Shown here: in pieces, positions 12,940 to 22,201 of the stretch | How the letters are laid out: each line of letters starts with the position of its first letter | Position numbering within the stretch: the first letter of the stretch is position 1 | Program-made: the position numbers and the translations under genes | DNA from: Euonymus europaeus | Lineage: Eukaryota > Streptophyta > Magnoliopsida > Celastrales > Celastraceae | Length of the DNA: 64,000 nt | NCBI GenBank assembly: GCA_963580455.1 | Contig: OY756957.1 | Coordinates: forward strand, 7,445,001-7,509,000 | Reading direction: 5' to 3' | Notes under the pieces: model-generated | What the model saw: only the letters and a program-made list of their open reading frames with translations | Database searches by the model: none | What the model was told of the DNA's origin: nothing

Positions 12940-13739
12940 AAATAAGAGATGTGGTTTGAATGAGAGCGAATGAGATAAAGTAGTGAGAGAATAAAAAAAT
13001 ATGTGTGAGAAAAAGTGAATAACAAAAGTAAACGGGAAGTGAAATGTGATATATGAGAGAGAAACGTGAATATTTCCTGATTATTTAAAGTAAAACACTA
13101 TGGACGATTAGCATTTTCTTAGCCTTTTGTAAACATATCAAAAAGTCGAGCAGGATTATATAACAAAAAAAAAGAAGCAAAAGGAAATAGAAGAATGGGT
13201 CGACTGGGTTTTTGATCTGTTTTGCAGTGTGACATATTTAATCTACCTCACCGAGGTGAGGTGAGGTATAAAACTGTGGGGAGGTTAGGTGAGATTTTTT
13301 TGACAAAAAATGTTTGGCTGTGTCAAAAACATGGAAATCAAAATTTACTTAGTAAATCATAAAAATAAATTAGAATATCTCATAATTTGTAAAATAACCC
13401 ACAAACTCATGTGTTTGATTTGTATTTTCAAAACTAATAAAAAGTATGAAAATTTGTTTGGGGATTGAATTTTTACAAAATAATATTTCAAAATCTTGAT
13501 TTTGAAAACAAAAAAAACAAAACATCAAAATCATGTTTCCATGCTTAACTTTATGAACTTCAGGTGATTTTTATGTTTTATGTTTTAGAAAATAGTAGCC
13601 AACAAATACAAATCAAATGAATTTTTTAAAACATTTTTATTTATTAAAACTATTTTCCAAATATGAATTCGAAATCCTTTTCAAAAGAAGGAAACAAAAT
13701 AATTTTTAAACAAAAATACAATATTCTCCATGTACATCT
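12940..13739. other. AT-rich intergenic DNA
   Basis: No gene, RNA or clear element recognised. Poly-A/T runs and a small GAGGTGAGGTGAGGT repeat near 13,253-13,266. Confidence 0.5.
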
Positions 13740-14040
13740 CATGGCACCACTACCTTCCTCCGCATTCCGGCCACCGTTGAGGGCCAATGACCACTCAAAT
13801 CAAAGCGCCCAACTCCATATAGTATTTTTGACCATCAATCAACGGAGAAAGGCCTTCGTCTTGCTAGAATCACGTTGAAATGTCGCACGACTGTCGTGAT
13901 TTAAGGTGTTCGATCCAGCCAACATGACGAAGCCCACCACCATAGAAAGAATGCTCACGTTGAGCTCTACATGATTCACCCTTACCCAGATAAAATGATC
14001 ATCGGAAGGTCGGATCGATTTGCCAAGCACTTAAGCGAAG
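13740..14040. repeat. dispersed repeat, copy A
   Basis: Shares ordered blocks with 33,290-33,580: TCAAATCAAAGC, TTTGACCATCAAT, CCACCACCATAGAAAGA versus CCACCACCACAGAAAGA, and GAGCTCTA followed by a TTCACCC block and a GATAAAATGATCATCGGA-like block. Same orientation, clearly diverged. Copy B lies inside a long terminal-inverted-repeat element, so this copy is likely also transposon cargo. Confidence 0.6.
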
Positions 14041-14753
14041 AAAACTTTCTGTCATCTCACCGCGGTAGCCGTATAAGTAGCTCCTTGGAGCTTTTGCTTT
14101 GATCGACGATTTGCCTCATTTTACCGCACCAGACTAACAGACAATAGACAACCACCAAAATGCCGGTTTGTCCCGCCGCACCTGTCGTAGCTTCTATCGT
14201 AGTGCCAAACATGTATGACGGTTTAGGAATTTAGCCATTTGTTGATTAGAATTATTTCAGTTTTTCAGATGGGCTGATGTCAAGGGATAATGCATAGCTA
14301 GTCACGAGTGATTGTACTGTTTACCAACTAGTCATAAAATTTGTTTTTATTCATATTTAGTCACAAATAAATTTTTGTGTGATGAAAATATCCTTGGTAT
14401 TGCCAAAAGGATGGATGACACACTATCCCACCACATTCTAAAAGGATGTAAAAATTTCAATTTTTTCTAGACATTTAACCCTTTATGCACTCTCATATTC
14501 TCCCTCACTTTCTCTCACTAAAATTTCATGTCACTAAAATTTTATATTTTTCTGGTCATCATCCATATTTTCCTATCACTTAAGATTTTTCGACCATGTT
14601 CCAGCTAAATCGCAAGGGTAAGTCCCTATTTTTGCAGTATCACATTGTTTTTCTCTCTCTCTCTCTAAAGATTTCTGGTTCTTTTTTCAAGATCTAAGAT
14701 TTTTTTTCCTTAAGATCTTTGGTTGTTTTTTTTTCCTTCGAGATGTCTAATTG
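14041..14753. other. intergenic DNA
   Basis: No gene recognised. Contains a short CT dinucleotide run (14,653-14,668) and T-rich tracts. Confidence 0.45.
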
Positions 14754-15080
14754 TTAGTATTGCCATGCTTCTTGTTGTGAAAAAATGGTTAGTATTGTTT
14801 GATGTTGTCGTACTCTTTCAAGTTTTGATATTTTCATGCTTCTTGTGAGAATAAAATTGATATTATTTGATGTTGTCATACTCTTTCAAGTTTTAGTACT
14901 GCCATACTTTTCGTTGTGAAAACATGATTGATACTGTTTGATGTTGTGGTAACTTTTAAGTTTTATACTGTCATGATTCTTGTTGTGAGAATAAGGTTGA
15001 TATTGTTTGATGTTGTGATACTCTTCCAAGTTGTTGATAATGTCACGCTTCTTGTTGTGAGAATACAATTGGTATTGCCT
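14754..15080. repeat. minisatellite, about five units of 65-70 bp
   Basis: Five degenerate copies of a unit built around ATGCTTCTTGTTGTGA ... GATATTGTTTGATGTTGT ... ACTCTTTCAAGTT. Units differ by point changes and small indels. Short open frames on both strands here follow from the periodicity and are not genes. Confidence 0.75.
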
Positions 15081-15334
15081 TATCGCAACCGATTTTGCAA
15101 AAGAAAATTAAAGATTAAAAAAAAATCGCCACCAATTGTAATAGGTGCAATTGGTCACCATAAAATATTTTAGCCTACGAAAATCCAGAAAAATGGATAA
15201 GTGAGTTTGTTAAACATGGAGAAGGTGTAAGACACCCCACAACGTCTCTTTAAAAACAATTGTCAATTTAATTTTTATTGTCCTATTAAATGATTTAAGA
15301 AAATCAAGTGTGACAAATATTTATATATATATAT

Positions 15335-16069
15335 AGAGTAATTCTCTCATGCGGTCCCAAGTTACACACCCAAAATACGGACTTCCAATTTTAACCCTTA
15401 GATTCATCTGACGGCTGAGAAAATATGGCCTCTCTTCCATCCCTCCCTCCGTCGCTCTTCCTCTCTCCGTCTTCCATCTCCTTCAGCAGCATCACGTCTT
15501 CCTCTCTCCATCTTCCTCTCTTCATCCTAAAATCGCGTCTTCCTCTCCTCCATCCCTCTTCCTCTCATCATCACCGGCTTCTCTCAGCTTACGCTGTCTT
15601 TGTCTTCTCCTACGAGACCCATCAACATCGCGCGTTCTCCATCAGCGACGAGTAGGGCGAAGACCAATAACCACCTGGAGAAGATAACCACCTGATATGA
15701 GTACGATGAGGACGGTGAAGACCAATAACTACCTCCGATCAACACTTCGTTTTAGATCTAATATGGGGTTCTTGATTTAGGGTTCTTAATTCGAGGATCT
15801 TGAGATGATTTTACAGATCTGATATAAGTCAATCTAAGAAGAGCAAACCTTGATTAAAAACACCATATGTCTAGACTTGCTCACACAGTTAGATCACAGC
15901 AAAAAGAGTTTCATTGTTTTCACTTCTCAGGTAGCAGGAGAAGATAGCAGCAGGAGAGATGAGAGATTAGTTGAGTGGGTTATGATCACAGCCATCGGAT
16001 TGATCCAACGATTCACAAAACAGTCCGCAAGATAGGACCGTAAAATGAGTCCGTATAAGAGATTGCTCG
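15335..16069. mobile_element. 735-bp TIR-like element inserted in a TA repeat
   Basis: The left end, GAGTAATTCTCTCATGCGGTCC, and the inverted right end, CGAGCAATCTCTTATACGGAC, are related, and the ends pair loosely for about 90 bases. Both sides are (TA)n, as expected if the insertion split a TA microsatellite. The interior is Ser/Pro-codon-rich sequence with no recognisable protein (15,425-15,655). A non-autonomous DNA transposon is likely; the superfamily is not determined. Confidence 0.5.
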
Positions 16070-16610
16070 TATATATATATATATATATACACACACACAT
16101 ATATATATGGTATGATAATTATAGGAAATATAAAACTATATTGAGAGTCTAATATTGAGATTCATATGACTCTTCCATCCAATGATTAAGTTTCTATGAA
16201 ACACTCCCACCTCAAGAATTTTTCAGAGGATGCATCCAATGCATTTCCCAAATTAATTCGGTCATCGGTTAAGACTTTTTGATATAATTTTTATACATAA
16301 ATAAAATATAAAATATTTTGAGAAAATATAAATAGAATCATATAAATAGATATATTAAAAATGAATAAATAAATAAAATTAAAAATGTTGAGAACATATA
16401 AATAGAATCATACAGATTGGTTATTTAGGACATATATCTAACATAGGTAAGATACACCTTGTAATTAAACTTATACAATTATGACCAAATAAGTATATTT
16501 TTGTCTCTATGTTTGAACTAAAAATATGAAAAAACAAACAAACAATTATAATCCTTATAACTGGGAGCCGTTCTTCTAGCAAAAGAGAGATTAATTAATT
16601 CTAAAGCACA
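16070..16610. other. AT-rich 3' flank of the MYB gene
   Basis: (TA)n and (CA)n runs at 16,070-16,108, then AT-rich sequence. The last 100 bases probably hold the 3' end of the minus-strand MYB transcript. Confidence 0.45.
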
Positions 16611-17655
16611 TTATGAGTACTCTAGAATCTTTCTCCAGTAGGAGTCACTGGTTCCATCTCCATCATCCAAGAATTTCTCCAAATCATCAAGGAAATCATT
16701 ATTGGCAGGCGAGGCGGCGGCAGAGAGGTGAGATGTTGGTGTGCTGCTGCTGCTCTTGTTTTCCAAAGGAGAGGCTTCAACCAATGCAGGAATTGTGTTT
16801 TCTGATTTAACATCAAAGGAAGTACTCCCCAGGCTTTTACTGTTGCTTCCAATGTCATTTAGGCCAAACCCACCCTCAAAATATTTCCCGCTGTCAAATT
16901 TTGACTCATTAGGCACAGCCTGAGGTGTTACACTAAGTGGGTTATTAAGCAAACCCTCTTGAGGAGTACTAATTGAGGAAGCAATCAAGTTGAGAAGGCT
17001 AGGATTTTGAGGTCCTGATGAGAGAAGTGTGGTTGAAGGATTCATAAGCTGGAATAGATTTTGCGATAACTGGATTTGAGCTAGTTGATGATCATTACTC
17101 TCCCATGGACTAACAATGCTCATTGGATTGGAAAATCCTGCGACGGCCGTGAGAAGTTGAGAGAGATTGAGGAGATGATTAAGATCTGTTCTTGGTTTGT
17201 GGGTGTTTGGATCAATCCCCATTTGCAGTAGTTTCTTCCTGATCCGGGTGTTCCAGAAATTCTTTATTTCATTATCTGTCCTCCCTGGTAGATGACTTGC
17301 AATCCTTGACCACCTGATGAATCAAAATCACACCATTAGTAATTATCAAAACAAATAATTAATCAAAACGATCAGCAGATCGAAAAATCACATACTTGTT
17401 TCCAAGAACTGAATGGAGTTTGATGATGATTCGCTCTTCGTCGTCCGTAAAGTGTCCTCTCTTGATGTCAGGCCTCAAATAGTTTGTCCATCTGAGTCTG
17501 CAACTTTTGCCACACCTATTCAATCCTGCATGTTTTGGGATTGATTTCCAGTTCACTTGGCCATTTCTGTTGATGTAATCAACCAGCTTTTGATCCTCCT
17601 CAGGTGTCCAAGGCCCTTTCTTTAGGTTACTGTCGTCACAGCATGGAGACCTCAT
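16611..17655 (-). CDS. R2R3-MYB transcription factor
   Basis: Two coding exons on the minus strand, 17655-17396 and 17313-16611, joined through GT(17395)-AG(17314), encode 320 residues. R2 lies at about 12-62 ([35 protein letters not shown]) and R3 at about 65-115 ([20 protein letters not shown], then [20 protein letters not shown]). The single intron sits at the conserved R3 site, GNK|W; the usual first intron within R2 is absent. After R3 come [20 protein letters not shown] and a Leu-rich segment, and the C-terminus is acidic ([12 protein letters not shown]), suggesting an activator. The start MRSPCC corresponds to the family MGRSPCC; an in-frame upstream ATG at 17,688 is less likely. The [12 protein letters not shown] motif suggests groups near MYB39/53/92/93, but the target pathway is not established. 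Confidence 0.92.
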
Positions 17656-18897
17656 TGTTTTTATTGTTGTCAAGGAAGCAACAAACAAACCACAACAAGT
17701 TTAGTTAATTTATTTGCAAACAATGATATATATGGTGTGTATATATATATATATATGGTTGTATGGGAAAAGTTATTCAAACAATGATGTCACTCTCATT
17801 TCTTTCTTCTGGTCCTTTTTTTAGTTGTGTTTTAGGGTTTCAAAAACAAGGTAAGAAAGGGATATTGTTGCCCAGCTACTAAATTGGCATTATTCATCAG
17901 ATAGAGATATAAATATGTTACTAAAATCTTGGTTAGGTTGTGTAATATGTCATGTAATATTAGGGAAGCTAGGTTTGAACGTTCATAAAGTAGACAAATT
18001 AATGGTTGATGAGGCCGCCATTTCTTGACGTGTTTATGCAATGACAATATCCTACATTACATTCTCTGAGTTTCTCGAATTATCAAACGACTTTAATAAA
18101 TTTCCTAAATTTTTTACAAATTGGAAGTTTCGAAGTTATTTCACAACGATATTAGCAATCATATAACAAATATTGAGATGAACGAACACGATTTTATATG
18201 GATCATGTGGGTATGCGAGGCCCGCGATTTCACATGAATCACACGTGCTTCCATTTCAATATTTGAGACAAAAATTACTGGGATTCTTGGCATTATCATA
18301 ACGGATATTCATGACGTTTTCATGCAATAACAATGTCCTATATTATGTTCTCTAGGGTGATCAAATTACGAAAACAACTTCACTGAATTTCCAGATATTT
18401 TTCATTAACCAAAAGTTTCAACCTGAAACTAGATATTTTGTTATCAGCTGAAACTAAATATCCTAAATTGTCCTTTTTAGAGACAATCTTAATTTATCAA
18501 AAAGAAAAAGAAAAAAGGGTAGTCCTAGACTCCTAGCTAGTAAGAAACATTTGTACGTTATTGATTTATACCATAAAACAATCTCTGATGGATAATATCA
18601 TACTCGTTTAATCAAGAAATTATTCATGGCTTGATTATAAATATGCGCATGGCATATATATATATATATCTTTTTTCCTCCTTTCTTTGTACTAGTGAAG
18701 ATAATTTTTTTGTTATGATAAAAGTCTAGCTAGAGCTTGTGAAGTATATGATCTCTATCTATATGCATGTGTGTGTGTGTGTATATATACACACGGGTTC
18801 GCAGGTAAGACGTCCGGTAATTTAAGTTTATGGATGTTACTTTTTGTATGTACTCAAAAGTGAAACTGAAACAATAGTAATAAATAACCCATGACTT

Positions 18898-18933
<36 letters not shown>

Positions 18934-18962
18934 AAGTTTGAAATGTAATTTGATGCAAGACA
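17656..18962. promoter_or_regulatory. MYB upstream region
   Basis: 5' flank of the minus-strand MYB gene. A (TA)n run lies at 17,738-17,755 and mixed TG/TA microsatellites at 18,650-18,670, 18,765-18,795 and 18,898-18,932. No other gene recognised; promoter extent is not resolved. Confidence 0.35.
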
Positions 18963-19386
18963 CCGTTTCTTTCATATTTTGTACTGTTTGAAGTCATGGG
19001 GCTCGTATAAAAATTATTTCAACAAAACGTCACATTTTATTGACAGTTTAAAGTTGTGGGTTAAGTAAGCTGTGCAACATAGAATGTTGTCATTTCATAA
19101 TTTTTCACAGCTTACAGTTACGGGATCTATAATATTTTACAATCACATTACATAATTACCCCTCTGTATCTTAAAATTTTTCCATTACTTTTGATTGTAA
19201 TACATGTTTTTGTAATTTTTCTGTAAAATTAATTTAACGAAAAAATGAACCAAACACCTCATAGCATTTTATACAGCTTAAAGTTGTGGGTCCTAAAACT
19301 TTTATACAACATTTTTCATAGTTTTAAACACGATATTTTTAACAGTTTAAAATTATGAAATACAATTGTGAAACAAACGGATCCTT
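18963..19386 (+). mobile_element. MITE, copy A of a two-copy family
   Basis: Aligns along its whole length, in inverted orientation, with 31,968-32,397. Landmarks shared with copy B are GACAGTTTAAAGTTGTGGG, GGGATCTATAATATTTTA, AAAATGAACCAAAC and GAAATACAATTGTGAAACAAA. The ends resemble GTTTGTTT/AAACAAAC. No coding capacity. A non-autonomous DNA element is likely. Confidence 0.75.
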
Positions 19387-19485
19387 AATTGTTCAAAATA
19401 GTAGGTACTGTTCGAAGTAGTTATCATACGAACATACACTATTTATTTATGTTCACAATATGAATATAGCTAATGAGATGATCAA

Positions 19486-19728
19486 TGTCATTCTCCAGCA
19501 ACCAACAGGTGGTAGCCTAGTTGATATTCCTACTGTGTAGGGAGTGGAAGGTCTTGTATTCGAATCTCCCCTTCTACCAATTTGAGTGAGATTTATCACC
19601 ATTATGGTGAGAGTTATAAAAGGGAGAGGGCTAACTCCCTTTGTATAGCCCACCAGCCCATTGGACCTCGGTGTTTGTGTTAGATATTTTTCCTCCTTGA
19701 TATAAAAAAAATTGTCATTCTCCAGCAA
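19486..19728 (+). mobile_element. tRNA-derived SINE with 16-bp target-site duplication
   Basis: The body at 19,502-19,712 has a pol III A-box-like GGTAGCCTAGTTG and a B-box-like GTATTCGAATC near its 5' end, and it finishes in TTGATATAAAAAAAA. Perfect direct repeats TGTCATTCTCCAGCAA flank it at 19,486-19,501 and 19,713-19,728. These are hallmarks of a SINE inserted by target-primed reverse transcription. Open frames across it are incidental. Confidence 0.9.
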
Positions 19729-20484
19729 ATTAATTTAAGGTAATTCTAATTCCCTTCATGATGTACGTCTTCACAAACGTCATCATTTTTGTCACTCTCT
19801 TATTGGTTTTACATGGTTTGAACTTTGAACTTTGAACATCTCTCTTATGGAAACCGCAAATTGATGACCAATATATAATTTTAATGGTTGATCAACCATC
19901 AATATAAAAGTCCCCATACTCCTTCAATGTCAAAAAACAAAATCATATTATAAGAAGTATATACGGATGAAGACCATTAATAATTAATTGTGTGATTTTA
20001 ATTTAATTTGACTCATGTAGGTTTCACAATGTTTTACACGAATGTTTTCAACCTATCGCAACCCCCCAATTTATACGAGAAAATAAAAAGTAGAGAGGAA
20101 TAACTAAAAAGACATTATTTGGAGTAATAATAAAATATATGAAATCACTAGGAGCAGAAGAATTAAGTATGATCCTTAATAGAAATTAATGGTGAAAATG
20201 AATAACACACAGTTGATTCTTTTTTATTTTTTATAGATTCATGTAGTCGATTTCAAATTTTTGAGATAAACGCTCGGATAATTGTAACGATCATGATTTG
20301 ATTTAATTTGTCGTTAATAATTGAAAGGAAGATAGAGAAGTAGGAAATCTTGAAAGTCCACCGCCAAAAAGCTACCTTGATCTCCTAACACAAGTTACTA
20401 TTCCTAAATTCAGCCAAGTGACCTTACCTTATATTTGCTTTCACATTCATTATTAACCAACATGATGAGATAAGTGTACAGATT
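19729..20484. other. AT-rich intergenic DNA
   Basis: No gene or clear repeat recognised. Confidence 0.45.
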
Positions 20485-21408
20485 AGCTTTATAAACTACA
20501 GCCCCTAGGGCATATGACTGAGCGGCACCAGTTGGGTCTTCGGTTTGGTCAATAAGATAGGTCTCGGGTTCGAAATATGCCTCGAGCGCTGCTCTGAAGT
20601 TCGGTGATTTATCTGAACACACTCAGTTTGTCCTAGTCATTGTGTCGCATAACTTGTGACTTACATTCTATAGACATTCCGAGAGCGGTGATTTATCTGA
20701 ATATACTCAGTCTGTCTCTATCGTTGTGTCGCATAACCTGCGACTTACATTATATAGGCATTCTGAGGGCGGTGATTTATCTAAACACACCCAGTTTGTC
20801 CCTGTCGTTGTGTCGCAGAACCTGCGACTTACATTCTATAAGCATTCCAGGGGCGGTTTTATCCGAACACACCCAGTCTGTCCCTGTCGTTGTGTCGCAT
20901 AACCTGCGACTTACATTATATAAGCATTCCGAGGGCGGTGATTTATCTGAACACACCCAGTCTATCCTTGTCGTTGTATCGCATAACCTGCGACTTACAT
21001 TCTATAGGCATTCCGGGGGAGGTTTTATCTGAACACACCCAGTCTGTCCCTGTCGTTGTGTCACATAACCTGCGACTTACATTATATAGGCATTCCGAGG
21101 GCGGTGATTTATCTGATCACACCCAGTCTGTCCCTGTCGTTATGTCGCATAACCTGCGACTTACATTCTATAGGCATTCCGGGGGCGGTTTTATCTAAAC
21201 ACACCTAGTTTGTCCCTGTCGTTGTGTCGCATAACCTGCGACTTACATTCTATAGTCATTCCAGGGGCGGTGATTTATCTGAACACACCCAGTCTGTCCC
21301 TGTCGTTGTGTCGTATAACCTGCGACTTACATTCTATAGGCATTCCAAGGGCACAGGTCGATATATAGGTCCTTGGGTCCTACCCCAACCTAAGCTTTAT
21401 AAACTACA
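20485..21408 (+). mobile_element. SINE-like element with internal 84/82-bp tandem array
   Basis: Direct repeats AGCTTTATAAACTACA (20,485-20,500 and 21,393-21,408) flank an 892-bp body. The head has an A-box-like TGACTGAGCGGCACC and a B-box-like GGGTTCGAAAT. Nine tandem units follow, starting at 20603, 20687, 20771, 20855, 20937, 21021, 21103, 21187 and 21269, with lengths 84, 84, 84, 82, 84, 82, 84, 82 and 84. A 40-base tail ends ...TCCTACCCCAACCTA with no poly(A). Collapsed to one unit, the element would be about 226 bp, normal for a plant SINE. Open frames through the array arise from its periodicity. The SINE origin is inference from the boxes and the flanking repeats. Confidence 0.75.
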
Positions 21409-21423
21409 ATACTTTTTGTGCAT

Positions 21424-21760
21424 GAACCTGTGAGCTTAATTTTGCTTTCTGTTGGTCTTTGATGCCTCAACATGAACATGGTTACTTGGAATATAAGTTG
21501 GTTTTGACTTTCTTAATTTTGGCATAATTAAGGTATTTTTTTTCTTCTTAAAAGGAGTTGAACTAATCTTGGTAACTTTGATGCCTCAACGTGAACCTGT
21601 GAGCTTAATTTTGCTTTCTGTTGGCCTTTGATGCCTCAACATGAACATGGTTACTTGGAATATAAGTTGGTTTTGACTTTCTTAATTTTGGCATAATTAA
21701 GGTATTTTTTTTCTTCTTAAAAGGAGTTGAACTAATCTTGGTAACTTTTCAACTTTCTTA
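21424..21760. repeat. 169-bp tandem duplication
   Basis: The stretch starting GAACCTGTGAGCTTAATT at 21,424 is repeated from 21,593 with only a few differences (for example GGTCTTTGATG versus GGCCTTTGATG), so the duplication is recent. It lies about 440 bases beyond the 3' end of the ABCB2 CDS. No coding potential. Confidence 0.9.
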
Positions 21761-22201
21761 CCTTTTCATGGTGTTTACTTATCAAACTTGGTTTCTTTAG
21801 ATCTACCAACTCAATAAAGGTTGAAGAACAACAATAGTCAATTATGTATGTGTCTTAACTTTGACAATGAGAAGAGATTAATTAGTACAAATAAAATAAA
21901 TTTAACAAATAGTGTTATTCCTTCCACTTCAAAGCTACTTCCAAAAAGTAATTATTTTTATACAATATATTATTCTTCTATTTGGTAAATACGTTCCACA
22001 AGTAACAAACCTGTAAAATATCAGTTTTCAATTATTAGGATAACTTTCTTAAAGATTGTACAGAATTCTTCGACTGTTGTATGATTTATTATGAGCTCAA
22101 AGAGGAAAAAAGACAAGTAAAACTCCAATTCATGACTTGAGAACTGAACATACAGTTGATTAAATAAGGATCTGTAGACTTTCTGCTGTAGTTAGTGTTT
22201 T
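21761..22201. other. 3' flank of ABCB2
   Basis: AT-rich. The part next to 22,201 should hold the 3' untranslated region of the minus-strand transporter gene. Nothing else recognised. Confidence 0.45.

Noticed and set aside
15425..15655. Ser/Leu/Pro-rich 76-codon frame
   Set aside because: CT-rich low-complexity sequence inside a transposon-like element.
17359..17395. Read-through end of the first MYB exon ([11 protein letters not shown])
   Set aside because: Intron sequence: the donor GTATGTG at 17,395 joins to TGGTCAAGG at 17,313 to restore the conserved R3 repeat.
20560..20585. Possible tRNA gene from the GGGTTCGAAAT B box
   Set aside because: No cloverleaf can be drawn around it; the boxes fit a SINE head. 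The same applies to 19,502 and 32,744.
20603..21352. Regular repeat array that could suggest a CRISPR
   Set aside because: No distinct repeats and unique spacers; the whole 84/82-bp unit repeats, and the context is a plant nuclear genome.
20640..21433. Open frames of 69-130 codons with repeating CRITCDLH / SHNLRLTFYRHS motifs
   Set aside because: Created by the 84/82-bp tandem units, several of which stay open in more than one frame. No start context, no family and frame changes between units.
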